Positions 51,870-59,504 of a stretch of DNA of 64,000 nt are shown one piece after another. The stretch covers positions 128,568-192,567 of the forward strand of contig CAYWRZ010000007.1 in NCBI GenBank assembly GCA_964460845.1, in the 5' to 3' direction. The notes beneath the pieces are model-generated. The model saw only the letters and a program-made list of their open reading frames with translations. It had not been told where the DNA came from and searched no databases. Made by a program: the position numbers and the translations under genes. The DNA comes from CAYWRZ01 sp964460845 (lineage in GTDB: Bacteria; Bacteroidota; Bacteroidia; Flavobacteriales_D; UBA2798). Position 1 is the first letter of the stretch. Each line of letters starts with the position of its first letter.

Positions 51870-52079
51870 CTGTTTTATACCTATATCCTTTATTCTATTT
51901 CAAAAAATAAGTTCTATGTCGGGCATACGGGGGGCAGTTTGGAAGAGCGATTACGTAAGCACAATAAATCCTCGATGACGACTATTGTAGGATTTACAGG
52001 CCGTAACTCAGAATGGGTAATTAAGTATTTTGAATCATTTACAAGTAAAGAAGCAGCGTATAGCCGAGAATTAAAATGA
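51870..52079 (+). pseudogene. GIY-YIG nuclease remnant 2 (no start, 3' truncated)
   Basis: The frame reads FYTYILYSISKNKFYVGHTG, then SLEERLRKHN, GFTGRNSEWVIKYFESF and TSKEAAYSRELK before a TGA at 52077. That is the GIY-YIG core with its Arg (EERLRKH) and Glu (KEAAYSRE) positions, but without the usual C-terminal helix. There is no in-frame start codon near the domain. The frame stays open leftward for 45 codons through the tRNA tail and the pseudo-tRNA to 51735. I therefore call it a pseudogene, or an ORF once read through a tRNA-derived leader. Confidence 0.7.
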
Positions 52080-52206
52080 TCCTAAAAACAATGGAAATAA
52101 CCGTTAATTTCGGTCTTTCCGGAAGTGTTGTCAATGACCTTACAAAATCCGGGAATGAGTATTTGTAATGCCGAAATCATTGATATTACCTCTCAAACCG
52201 TGTGGT

Positions 52207-52968
52207 ATGAAAAATATGTTTTTTATAGTGTGGCTGATTCTGTGTATAGGCTGCGAGAATTCGCCGAAAAAACAATTATCCGAGTCTGTATGGAATGAAG
52301 AAATGGCAAAGAAATATTTAGCCAGTCGGCAGGACTCTGCACAATGGGATTGGCCAATGTTTATGCAGGATATGGAGAAAAGAGACGATTTGGACTTGCC
52401 GTTTTCTTCAGGATTATTTCCTGTTCCCAATTACGATGTGCTGGTGGAAAACAGCTTTGAAGGATTAGGTAATTTCGGATTTCCGGGGGGAGAAGAGCTG
52501 GAAATGTATGTCGGTCACAAAAGAATTCTGTTTAATTCTTTTTTTGTGAGATCTAATTTTTTTAACCGGCCTTATGTTCCCAAAGGAGCGGCAGACGAGG
52601 TTTATTTTCACCTTGTAGTGCTGACAGATTATGTGGATACGGTGAATTATTCCCATTTATCCAGTGAAGTAGTTCCCCGGAATCATCCGGATTATATTGG
52701 GCAGGGATTTTACAAAACACTCACTAATCGAATCGATTATGTGGCTTTTCTTACGGCAGATAGAAATGCGTATGCCATTATCAATATGCGTTTATTTGAC
52801 CTGAAAAATGGAAAAACGATTTTAATTGCTCCTCAAAGCGATAGGTCTTTGCGTTCGTGGCAAATTAATTCGCCTGTTTTATCGAGTCGGGAAATTGAAA
52901 ACTATACTAAAATGCTTTTAGAAAAAGAGGAAGTGAAGCATTTTTTTCTAGATAAAGGCGCTATATAA
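52207..52968 (+). CDS. Predicted lipoprotein, unknown function
   Basis: The ATG at 52207 gives MKNMFFIVWLILCIGC with the lipobox Cys at residue 16; the ATG at 52168 adds a non-signal stretch. The 253-residue protein is strand-rich and acidic, with VYFHLVVLTDYVDTVNYSH and YVAFLTADRNAYAIINMRLFDL. I do not recognise a family. It lies at the left of the Rhs island on the opposite strand from its neighbours. By analogy with the other lipoproteins there it could be an orphan immunity protein, but that is only positional. Confidence 0.6.
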   Translation: MKNMFFIVWLILCIGCENSPKKQLSESVWNEEMAKKYLASRQDSAQWDWPMFMQDMEKRDDLDLPFSSGLFPVPNYDVLVENSFEGLGNFGFPGGEELEMYVGHKRILFNSFFVRSNFFNRPYVPKGAADEVYFHLVVLTDYVDTVNYSHLSSEVVPRNHPDYIGQGFYKTLTNRIDYVAFLTADRNAYAIINMRLFDLKNGKTILIAPQSDRSLRSWQINSPVLSSREIENYTKMLLEKEEVKHFFLDKGAI

Positions 52969-52999
52969 GAAAACTCCGTCACTGAATAGTTACGGGAAG

Positions 53000-53413
53000 T
53001 TATTTCTCTTCTGATTTTTCATCGGGTTCTTTTGCACGTGTTTCACGGACAAGCTCAATGCTGAAAAAGGACAGCAGGCTTGCGCCGAAGATGAAAATAC
53101 CCTGAAATACAAACAGCAGGCCGAAGGAAAGCAGGAAGGGACCGGACTGGAAGTAGGGTTCTGGGAAATAGATGAAAAATGAAAAAATAGCGCAAATTAT
53201 TGTCGCGCAAAGCAACACATTCTTGAGTCGCTGCCACCTGGATTTTCCCGGCATGAGGGCAATCAAGGGTGTTAACAGCAACGTGAGCGTCAGTATGATA
53301 AGTGTGAGCGTTTTCTCTTCCATAAATCCCAAAAAAAGATTGCTCCAAAAATATCCACCTATAATTGTGGTCATGCCTGTCAGGCAACCTAATATTCTGC
53401 TTATTTTCCACAT
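53000..53413 (-). CDS. Small four-helix membrane protein
   Basis: A 137-residue protein with four hydrophobic segments (near residues 9-28, 36-54, 66-84, 93-120) and a charged C-terminus (RAKEPDEKSEEK). Its order of helices and the basic patch before the third helix (PGKSRWQRLKN) resemble those of the two related proteins further right (54411-54836 and 61128-61586), though identity is low. It may belong to the same class of cassette-associated membrane proteins. The family is not recognised. Confidence 0.55.
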   Translation of the reverse strand: MWKISRILGCLTGMTTIIGGYFWSNLFLGFMEEKTLTLIILTLTLLLTPLIALMPGKSRWQRLKNVLLCATIICAIFSFFIYFPEPYFQSGPFLLSFGLLFVFQGIFIFGASLLSFFSIELVRETRAKEPDEKSEEK

Positions 53414-53473
53414 ATCAAAAAGTAGAACGCTTCAATAAGCAGGAAATTGTTTGACTATTTTTAGCAGTAAAAA

Positions 53474-53761
53474 TTACCCGTTTTTTCTTTTTTTCTGAAA
53501 CAGAAGCAGCAAAAAAAGGAGTGCAAATGCTCCGGAAAGGAGTATAAAAATGAGCGTATAGCCGGCGAGATTCCAGCCTACGGCCAGTTTTTCTTTGAGT
53601 GCGGTGGCATAGATAGCGGCCAGATAAAGGTAGAGCAGCGGCAATAACAGCAGGAACGCCCGGGTTATCCTGAACAGGCTGACCGCTTGCTTCCGGAGCA
53701 GTAAAAACAGTCCTATGCCGCAAATAATCAGGTGAATTAGGATGATTAGAAAGTCGTACAT
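53474..53761 (-). CDS. Small membrane protein, unknown
   Basis: A 95-residue protein with three hydrophobic stretches (LIILIHLIICGIGLFLLL; AFLLLLPLLYLYLAAIYA; LAGYTLIFILLSGAFALLFLLLLF) and a basic C-terminus QKKRKNG. It lies 16 bp downstream of the small lipoprotein gene on the same strand, so the two are probably one unit. No family is recognised. Confidence 0.5.
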   Translation of the reverse strand: MYDFLIILIHLIICGIGLFLLLRKQAVSLFRITRAFLLLLPLLYLYLAAIYATALKEKLAVGWNLAGYTLIFILLSGAFALLFLLLLFQKKRKNG

Positions 53762-53777
53762 GAGTGAAAGTCGGGAA

Positions 53778-54071
53778 TTACCGGGCGATCATTATTTTTT
53801 TTCCATTTGTATTGCTGTCTTTGGGGGCTATTCGCTCAATCGCAGGAAAAGGCAGCGTGTCGTATCCTGTTTTTTCAGCCCTATCAAGCGCATGTGTGGA
53901 TTGACTTATTTTTTTATTTAACCGGTAAATGGCATTAGTCACCTCTTTATGTAGTTCAAGCGCTTCTTTTATTTCGCTTGTCGTAGGGTGCTTTAAATCC
54001 TGATTTTCTTCTGTGTTACAGGCTAAAAAAGCGGTAAGACTGAGCGTGAAAAAGCACTGAATAGTTTTCAT
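53778..54071 (-). CDS. Small lipoprotein, unknown
   Basis: A 97-residue protein with a lipoprotein signal (FFTLSLTAFLAC, Cys at residue 18) followed by an acidic linker and a helical region (EIKEALELHKEVTNAIYRLNKK). It forms a pair with the membrane protein just downstream. A lipoprotein-plus-membrane-protein pair also follows the Rhs cassette near the right edge, so this could be an immunity pair left without its toxin; there is no direct proof. Confidence 0.55.
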   Translation of the reverse strand: MKTIQCFFTLSLTAFLACNTEENQDLKHPTTSEIKEALELHKEVTNAIYRLNKKISQSTHALDRAEKTGYDTLPFPAIERIAPKDSNTNGKKIMIAR

Positions 54072-54410
54072 TTTTTCATATACTATGCCAACAAGAACGT
54101 AGTTTTTCGCGGTGGTTCAAAATTTTAGCGCAAGTGATTTACGTGAAAATAGACGTCTAATCTAAGTGGTGATTTGAGATGCAGGATTTTTGCAAAAATC
54201 ATATCAAAAGAAATGCGGTGGCGGCGCTGGATAAACTTCAAACTAGTATGTAAATTGACAAGATTCTTGCGTAGAAATACTCCTCTATCTGTTGGTGGAC
54301 GAGGGGTGGATCTTGGTCGATAATGCTTATCCTTCGGTGATTGGATTATCGGTGTTAAATGAAACCGAATACTTAAATCGTTAAATAAGATTGCGCTTTT
54401 TTGTGGAATG
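54072..54410. other. Gap without a supported gene
   Basis: About 340 bp of AT-rich DNA between two leftward genes. I find no frame with a start and family resemblance, no hairpin of note, and no copy of repeats A, B or C. Confidence 0.4.
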
Positions 54411-54836
54411 TTATTTCGTATTTATTGCGTCGTCGATTACGGTATCGTTCGTTTTATTTTTTTTGATTTTTCTCCATTTTACGAATTCGACGATTCCGCA
54501 GCTAATCAATGCAGGAGCTGTCAACATCAGGTGGGTAGCGAGTAGTAAGATACCTATTTTTGGTTTTTCTTCTTCTGTATTGTAAATTATAATGAATAGC
54601 AGAACAGCCCATATTTCAGCCGCGATGAAAGTAACAAGCAGTCTTTCCAACATGGTTTTTCCGGCCTTAGCGGTCAGAAATATCATGATGGGCATGAATA
54701 AAATTATCAGAGATAGAGCGGCTACGGGAATATAGTAGTTTCCTAAATTAAAGTTGACGAATATTGCGCTAGAAATACCCGCCATTACCAGCATTGATAA
54801 TGCTATGCCGAGGATGTATAGTGTCTTTTTTCCCAT
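54411..54836 (-). CDS. Four-helix membrane protein, paralogue of 61128-61586
   Basis: A 141-residue protein with four hydrophobic segments. It is clearly related to the 152-residue protein near the right end: both contain a KxGKTxxxRL(L/I)xTxIAAEI motif after helix two, then PALISC(G/S)(I/L)VE(F/L)(V/I)KW, and both end NKTNDT(V/I)ID(D/E).INT. The other copy lies downstream of an Rhs cassette and its lipoprotein. This copy has no cassette left beside it, so it may be the remnant of a third cassette. Confidence 0.7.
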   Translation of the reverse strand: MGKKTLYILGIALSMLVMAGISSAIFVNFNLGNYYIPVAALSLIILFMPIMIFLTAKAGKTMLERLLVTFIAAEIWAVLLFIIIYNTEEEKPKIGILLLATHLMLTAPALISCGIVEFVKWRKIKKNKTNDTVIDDAINTK

Positions 54837-54967
54837 TTTTTGAGCGTGTGTTTGACCTCTTATTTACCGCGTTTGACAATTAGCATTTTTGCCCCGAAAG
54901 GCCTTTTTCTTCTTATCTGTGCGTAAAGATAGCAGTCTTATTTTAGTATTAAATATTCAGGGTTCTG

Positions 54968-56224
54968 ATGAAAAGAAAATATCATCCTCTGGTACTGTGG
55001 GCCTATTATTCCGGTACGCTTAGCGCCGAGCAACTGCAACATATTCCTTATACCACCCGGAAATACTGGGATAGCGTTCCGCCACAAGCGCTTTTCGGGT
55101 TTGCCTGGGTAGAACAGCTTTGCCTTGAACAGCAACATTTTAGTAAGCTCACCCGACACCGTATAGTGTTCAGGGCAGCCAGAGCTTGTTGTACAGTGCT
55201 CGATTGTTTTTCTCAGCTTTTTTGTCAGAAAAGAGGGTATAAAAGCATTTTGCGCAGGAGTAAACCCCTGGTGCTTCGTGCTATCGATTCCCTTTCGCGG
55301 AATATACCATTAGTCAAAGCCTGCAAGATTTTTCAGCTTAGCACTCGCCAATATTATCGTTGGAAACAACAGAAAATTTGTGCGCAATCTCCGATCCGGA
55401 AATGTTTTCGTGCACATCCTGCTCAGCTTTCTCGCGCTGAACTCACGAGCATCGAGGCGGCTATTGACGATCCCGAAAACTTTCAGGCTCCCCTGGCTAC
55501 GGTTTATTTCGGGTTGATGCATGCCAAAAAGTTGTGTTGCTCGCTGTCCACTTTTTACCGGTATGCGGCTTTTTTGCGCGCGTTGTCCCCAAAAAAATGT
55601 GTACCGCCGAAGCCGGAACCTTTCAGGGCTTCAAGAGTGTTTGAATACCTGCATATAGACACCACTTTTTGTGCGACAAAAGAGGGCGTTCGTGGCGTAG
55701 CTTTTGTGCGCGACAATAAATCGAAAGCTATTCTTCACAAACTGGTGCTTGGTGGCAAAAGTTCCCGTTTTATACGCGACCTGCTGGACGCTGCCTTTCA
55801 GAAATACGGCTTGTATGAGGCTGCGGAGCCTGTTTGTGTGGTTAGCGACGGGGGCACTGAGAATAAAGGAGAAGTGCTTGCCTGGATAGGGGGAATTAGG
55901 GGCGCGCGTGTGACGAAAGTAATTGCCCGAAAAGAGGTGCCTTTTTCCAATGCGATGTCAGAGAGTTTGCATCACTTGTTTAAAACGTTTTTTGCGCCCG
56001 ATAAGGTGTTTGAGGATGAGGCTCATTTGCAGCAGCAGCTTGATGAATTTGAGCATTTTATCAATTATCGGTGGTTCCCGATTGAGTTTCATGGCTTGCA
56101 TCCCGTTGACATTTTGCAGGGTGCGGAGGTGGATAAAAGTATGTTTCGTGAACAGCTTGAGAGGGGAAAAAGACAGCGTTTGGTACAAAACCGTTCCTTT
56201 TCCTGTTTGCCCTGTACTACTTGA
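54968..56224 (+). CDS. DDE-type integrase/transposase
   Basis: A 418-residue transposase with an N-terminal helix-rich DNA-binding part (LVKACKIFQLSTRQYYRWKQ is a helix-turn-helix) and an rve-type catalytic core: Asp231 in LHIDTTF, Asp294 in VVSDGGTENKG and Glu332 in SNAMSESLHH. It ends with YRWFPIEFHGLHPVDILQGA, like IS481/IS3-type integrases. The triad is intact, so it may be active. I could not identify terminal inverted repeats or a target-site duplication, and there is no second ORF. It lies directly left of repeat A1 and could move parts of the island, but no link is shown. Confidence 0.85.
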   Translation: MKRKYHPLVLWAYYSGTLSAEQLQHIPYTTRKYWDSVPPQALFGFAWVEQLCLEQQHFSKLTRHRIVFRAARACCTVLDCFSQLFCQKRGYKSILRRSKPLVLRAIDSLSRNIPLVKACKIFQLSTRQYYRWKQQKICAQSPIRKCFRAHPAQLSRAELTSIEAAIDDPENFQAPLATVYFGLMHAKKLCCSLSTFYRYAAFLRALSPKKCVPPKPEPFRASRVFEYLHIDTTFCATKEGVRGVAFVRDNKSKAILHKLVLGGKSSRFIRDLLDAAFQKYGLYEAAEPVCVVSDGGTENKGEVLAWIGGIRGARVTKVIARKEVPFSNAMSESLHHLFKTFFAPDKVFEDEAHLQQQLDEFEHFINYRWFPIEFHGLHPVDILQGAEVDKSMFREQLERGKRQRLVQNRSFSCLPCTT

Positions 56225-56381
56225 GCTTGGAATAGGGGATTTGTGCTTGAAAGTTGCTTTTTGAAGCGGGGCTATTGCTTGTGCGTGCTACCTGAAAGAA
56301 ATTATGTCTGTCGGTGAGTGCGTTATAGCTTGAATTACGAATATTCGTAGGTTTTTGTGTCGTTTTTAGTGGGGGAGTGTG

Positions 56382-56503
56382 GGGTAGTATAGCCTGGCGC
56401 GAAGCTTGCGCAGACCTGCGCAAAGAATACCTTATAACCGGTGACCTGGTAGGTGGTACGAATCTTCGTAACCTGCCCGCCGTCGGGCAGGTGAGTAGCT
56501 GCC
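56382..56503. repeat. Repeat A, copy 1 (122 bp, hairpin-rich)
   Basis: A 122-bp element also found at 60003-60124 with about ten differences. It contains three inverted repeats: TTGCGCAG-AC-CTGCGCAA (56406-56423), TACGAA-TC-TTCGTA (56457-56470) and CTGCCCG-N4-CGGGCAG (56473-56490). In copy 2 the middle stem is kept while its loop changes to AG; the third stem is weaker there. It flanks the toxin end of the first TA pair. It looks like a REP/MITE-type element or a structured RNA. Confidence 0.85.
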
Positions 56504-56518
56504 ATTCTGTGTAGCGGG

Positions 56519-56815
56519 TTAACGCTTGCTGTATCTTGTCTCCGGATCCCTTTTTTCATGCGTAACTGAATAAACAACGATTTTAGTTTCTTCAATTTCG
56601 TAAACAACTAGGTAAGGAAACTTTTTGATGATTCCACACCTGAACTGTTCTTGTTTTATTTGAAAAGCCTCTGGTTTTTTTTCGATGTATTGAAGGACAT
56701 CTAAGAGGGCTTTTTCAAACTTTTGAGCTAACTCTTCTTTCTCGTTGTGATAATAGGCAATAATTTCCCTTACGTCGTTTTCAGCCTGTTCAACAACTGT
56801 CAATGAACGCTTCAT
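56519..56815 (-). CDS. RelE/ParE-family toxin (TA pair 1)
   Basis: A 98-residue protein of the ParE/RelE fold: VEQAENDVREIIAYYHNEKE at the N-terminus, then KKPEAFQIKQEQFRCGIIKKFPYLVVYEIEE and VVYSVTHEKRDPETRY. This order is typical of plasmid-stabilisation toxins, which act on ribosome-bound mRNA (RelE) or gyrase (ParE); which one applies is not visible. It overlaps the upstream antitoxin gene by four bases. Its stop is 15 bp from repeat A1. Confidence 0.88.
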   Translation of the reverse strand: MKRSLTVVEQAENDVREIIAYYHNEKEELAQKFEKALLDVLQYIEKKPEAFQIKQEQFRCGIIKKFPYLVVYEIEETKIVVYSVTHEKRDPETRYSKR

Positions 56816-57042
56816 TTCTGTAGCCGTTTGGAAAACTCTTTGAGGGAATACCCTTTTGTTTTTCCTTCTTTGTACAGCTTCTTTCTTTCGTTGAGTTCTT
56901 TTAACTCTTTTTCAGAAAAGAAAGGCAAATCAGTGCTATCTTCTTCACCTTCAAAAATGGCCTTAATCCTTTTAAGGACGGACTCATTTTGGGTGCCAAG
57001 AAGCTTACTGATAAGTGATAGTTTTTCAGCCTGAATATTCAT
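56812..57042 (-). CDS. Antitoxin of TA pair 1
   Basis: A 76-residue protein, MNIQAEKLSLISKLLGTQNE, with a charged C-terminus (LKELNERKKLYKEGKTKGYS) of the kind found in antitoxins paired with ParE toxins in Bacteroidota. It precedes and overlaps the toxin. On the minus strand a TATCTTTG -7 box (57062-57069) lies 20 bp upstream of the start, giving a very short leader. Confidence 0.8.
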   Translation of the reverse strand: MNIQAEKLSLISKLLGTQNESVLKRIKAIFEGEEDSTDLPFFSEKELKELNERKKLYKEGKTKGYSLKEFSKRLQK

Positions 57043-57104
57043 AACTGGAAAGTATTACTTTCAAAGATACGAAAAATGTGTAAGTGTTAAAAATGGGCCA
57101 TTCT

Positions 57105-57567
57105 GTAGTCCGGGAAAAAAAGCGGTTCAAAAACGGCGCTGTCAAAATAGCAGCCCCAAATCTTAAAACGTACTGCCAATGGGCAAAGGAAAATCTGACA
57201 AGTGGTTCACCCCTTAAAAAGTCCATTTTCTCAAAAAGCGCAAAATCAACGTTTTAACCTGAAAATAATTTTCTTCTCTTGTGCATCCTTTTTTTTTTGA
57301 ACCACTTAAAAAAGGCGCGAGTTTATTGGTCTCAAGTGGTTCAGTGATGCAAAAAATGCGGTGAACCACTTGCGAACTACTTGTCAGGTATGAACTACTT
57401 ATGTCATTTTCTTTGTATGATTTTTGTGTTTTTATGAAGCCAACCGCCCAGTATTACCGGGGCAATCGACCAAAGTACAAAACGTATTCATACAAAAGAG
57501 CGAACCTTCATAATGCGCGAAAGTTGGCAAAGTAAGTAAGCAGTCTAATCAGGATGTCAAAGAGCGG
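57105..57567. repeat. Repeat B, copy 1 (about 463 bp)
   Basis: A non-coding block repeated at 60655-61116 with high identity. It contains four copies of TGAACCACTT in alternating orientation (57200-57209 and 57334-57343 as AAGTGGTTCA; 57298-57307 and 57362-57371 as TGAACCACTT), plus two TGAACTACTT-like copies at 57374-57400. No reading frame is conserved. Here it lies upstream of the TA pair; in the second unit it lies downstream of the other TA pair, so it is not simply a TA promoter. Confidence 0.85.
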
Positions 57568-57597
57568 GTTTATTCAGATAGGAATTTACTACAGACT

Positions 57598-58272
57598 TTA
57601 CATGATAGAGCCAGGTAAGAAGGCTCCGGAAGTGTCAGTATCGTAGATATTACCTATTTTATCAATTATGTTTTCTTTTTCTTGGTGTAACGAATCGGAA
57701 TATACATCTGAGTAGTACATTCCTGTTAATCCTGAATTTATGCCTACGAAATATACAACATCCCATACATAGGATAAAGTATTTTTGTATTTAATAAATC
57801 TGAATTTATAAATATCTTCATCACTATTTTTTATTATTTTATCCAAAGTGACTGTATATTCTCTTGGAAAAGATTCATCGTGAAATTCCCTTTTTGCGTC
57901 ATATTTGTATGTTACTGTGTCTCCCGGCTTTAAATTGAAATCCCAAAGAACGTAGGGATACTTTGCTCTTTCTTGAGAAAGATATTTTTCTCGAACATAT
58001 ATTCGGTTTTCATGTAGGAATAACTCACCGGATTGGTCATATTCGAATTTGCCTTCTACTTTTAATTCAATAGGTAAATCAGACATTTCATAATTGTAGA
58101 AGCATGAATCGCCTTTTTGTACAGGAGTCAATTTTAGCACAGGCAATTTTGAATGACCGTTTTCTGTGAGGTAATTTTGAAAATAGTCAGGGGTACAAGA
58201 TTCATTTTTTTCTTTACAGGATGCAAGAATTAAAATGAATAACACAACCGATATAACTTTGTTTTTTCTCAT
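57598..58272 (-). CDS. Lipoprotein, candidate immunity protein of Rhs cassette 1
   Basis: A 224-residue protein with lipoprotein signal (VISVVLFILILASC, Cys at residue 19) and a strand-rich body: VLKLTPVQKGDSCFYNYEMS, LEVKGKF-type strands and DTVTYKYDAKREFHDESFP. No family is recognised. It lies directly downstream of the Rhs C-terminal cassette, overlapping its end by 59 bases as annotated, and occupies the position of immunity genes in polymorphic toxin loci. In the second unit a different lipoprotein has the same place. The immunity role is inferred from position only. Confidence 0.6.
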   Translation of the reverse strand: MRKNKVISVVLFILILASCKEKNESCTPDYFQNYLTENGHSKLPVLKLTPVQKGDSCFYNYEMSDLPIELKVEGKFEYDQSGELFLHENRIYVREKYLSQERAKYPYVLWDFNLKPGDTVTYKYDAKREFHDESFPREYTVTLDKIIKNSDEDIYKFRFIKYKNTLSYVWDVVYFVGINSGLTGMYYSDVYSDSLHQEKENIIDKIGNIYDTDTSGAFLPGSIM

Positions 58273-59374
58273 AGCTATTCTTCTTTATTTTTTTGTCGGC
58301 AGCCGCTTTTAGCCTTTTCCCAACGCTTTTTGCGCTCTCTTCTACTTGCTTTTTAACTTCTCCAGCACGGGTATTATCTTTAACGTCTTTGTAGAGAGGA
58401 GATTTGTTTGGGTGATTATTCTTGTAGAAATCAGCCCCATTAAATTCGGCGTGTTCTTCTGCCTGAGTTTTTTTCTTGTCGAGTATATAATTTTTAGCGT
58501 GGGCATCTGCTTCGTGAAGTATAACAAAGGCAAGCCTTTTAACAGCATTTTCTGTTACTTCTTGATTTGAAAAGGCTTTTTCTGTAGCAAATTCACTAAA
58601 TTCTTTATTTAGCTTTATTACAATTGCTTGTCTTCCTTCACTTAGTGTTTCGTCTATGCCATCTATTAGGAAAGCGTCGCTTTCAATACTTTCTTTTATT
58701 ATAGTAGTTACGCCAAGTGCACGTGTCATATTTTCCTCTGTTCCTTCTGGAGTTAGTTCACGATCTATTCTTTTGTCCTCCATTTGGTATTTGGTAGTAG
58801 CTTCTACTATATATACATCATATTTGGTGTTAATATTTGGGTCAGTAACGATGCGTTCAAATTCTTTCCATACCTCAGTTTGTTTAACTACAGCCATGGC
58901 AAGTCTAAAGCCTAAATTCTGCTTACCTGTGATAATTAACTTTTCAGCTCCTTCAAGGTCAATAGCTCTGATTACGTCATTTTCCGCAAATGCGTAGGTG
59001 CTGTTCCACGGATAATCGTTTCTGAGCGGGTCTATGCTCAGGAACCTTCCTATCCTTGCATCGTGTATTCTGTATTTGAATGAATAGTAAGATTTACTCC
59101 CGTCCATTTCGTTATCCGATTCTTGTCCCTGCATCCCATACCTATACTCGTGCCCCGCTGCTGTTTCGAAGCGCCCCGGCATTTGCATTCCGAAGGGGTA
59201 GTAGTCGGAGTAGGATTTAATATCAGCTTGGTAAAAGCTGACATTCCCTGAGCTGGATATTTCTTGCGGTATAGCGCGGTCTGAGACGGTGCTGATTACA
59301 TGTTGTAAGGGGTAAGTGTTATCCGCGTTTTTTTCGTGTATTTGTTGGGCTTTATATAGGGATTGCTTTTCCAT
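58214..59374 (-). CDS. Orphan Rhs C-terminal cassette 1
   Basis: A 386-residue protein, started at the ATG of MEKQSLYK (the frame opens five codons earlier at a TTG). Residues 12-81 (NTYPLQHVISTVSDRAIPQE, YYPFGMQMPGR) are nearly identical to cassette 2. Residues 82-142 complete the RHS-associated core (RIGRFLSIDPLRNDYPWN). Residues 143-386 are a unique C-terminus with no family I recognise; it has an HEADAH stretch at 287-292 (ILHEADAHAKN) that could be a metal site. The long Rhs shell and any secretion domain are missing, so it is an orphan or donor cassette. A 7-A run near the end may be a frameshift: one extra A would stop the protein just before the lipoprotein ATG. Confidence 0.75.
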   Translation of the reverse strand: MEKQSLYKAQQIHEKNADNTYPLQHVISTVSDRAIPQEISSSGNVSFYQADIKSYSDYYPFGMQMPGRFETAAGHEYRYGMQGQESDNEMDGSKSYYSFKYRIHDARIGRFLSIDPLRNDYPWNSTYAFAENDVIRAIDLEGAEKLIITGKQNLGFRLAMAVVKQTEVWKEFERIVTDPNINTKYDVYIVEATTKYQMEDKRIDRELTPEGTEENMTRALGVTTIIKESIESDAFLIDGIDETLSEGRQAIVIKLNKEFSEFATEKAFSNQEVTENAVKRLAFVILHEADAHAKNYILDKKKTQAEEHAEFNGADFYKNNHPNKSPLYKDVKDNTRAGEVKKQVEESAKSVGKRLKAAADKKIKKNSYEKKQSYIGCVIHFNSCIL

Positions 59375-59383
59375 GTAAACAAA

Positions 59384-59407
59384 AATCAACTAAAAACTTA
59401 GTTGATT
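59384..59407. promoter_or_regulatory. Inverted repeat just upstream of Rhs cassette 1 start
   Basis: AATCAACTAA, AAAC, TTAGTTGATT: a perfect 10-bp stem 10 bases before the ATG, within the expected mRNA leader. Copy 2 (63586-63603) keeps a 7-bp stem. It could be an operator or could control access to the start codon. Confidence 0.5.
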
Positions 59408-59504
59408 AAAGGCATTTTTTATGTCTTAGTTTTTTTGTCAAACTGAGAAGACAGCCTACAAAGAAAAAAGGAGAAAAAAGAAAGCCTTAATTTTTTGCAG
59501 TGTA

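Noticed and set aside
51735..52079. A functional GIY-YIG gene
   Set aside because: There is no in-frame start codon before the domain, and the C-terminal helix is cut by a stop.
56335..56607. A 90-codon minus-strand frame across repeat A1
   Set aside because: It is made of the hairpin repeat and part of the toxin gene in another frame, and the equivalent frame is not conserved in repeat A2.
57105..57567. Repeat B as a CRISPR-like array
   Set aside because: The TGAACCACTT copies are short, alternate in orientation and lack regular unique spacers, and no cas genes are present.
59060..59075. Classical HExxH zinc protease motif in Rhs cassette 1
   Set aside because: The stretch is HEADAH, with three residues between Glu and His, so it is not the standard zincin motif; I keep it only as a possible metal site.
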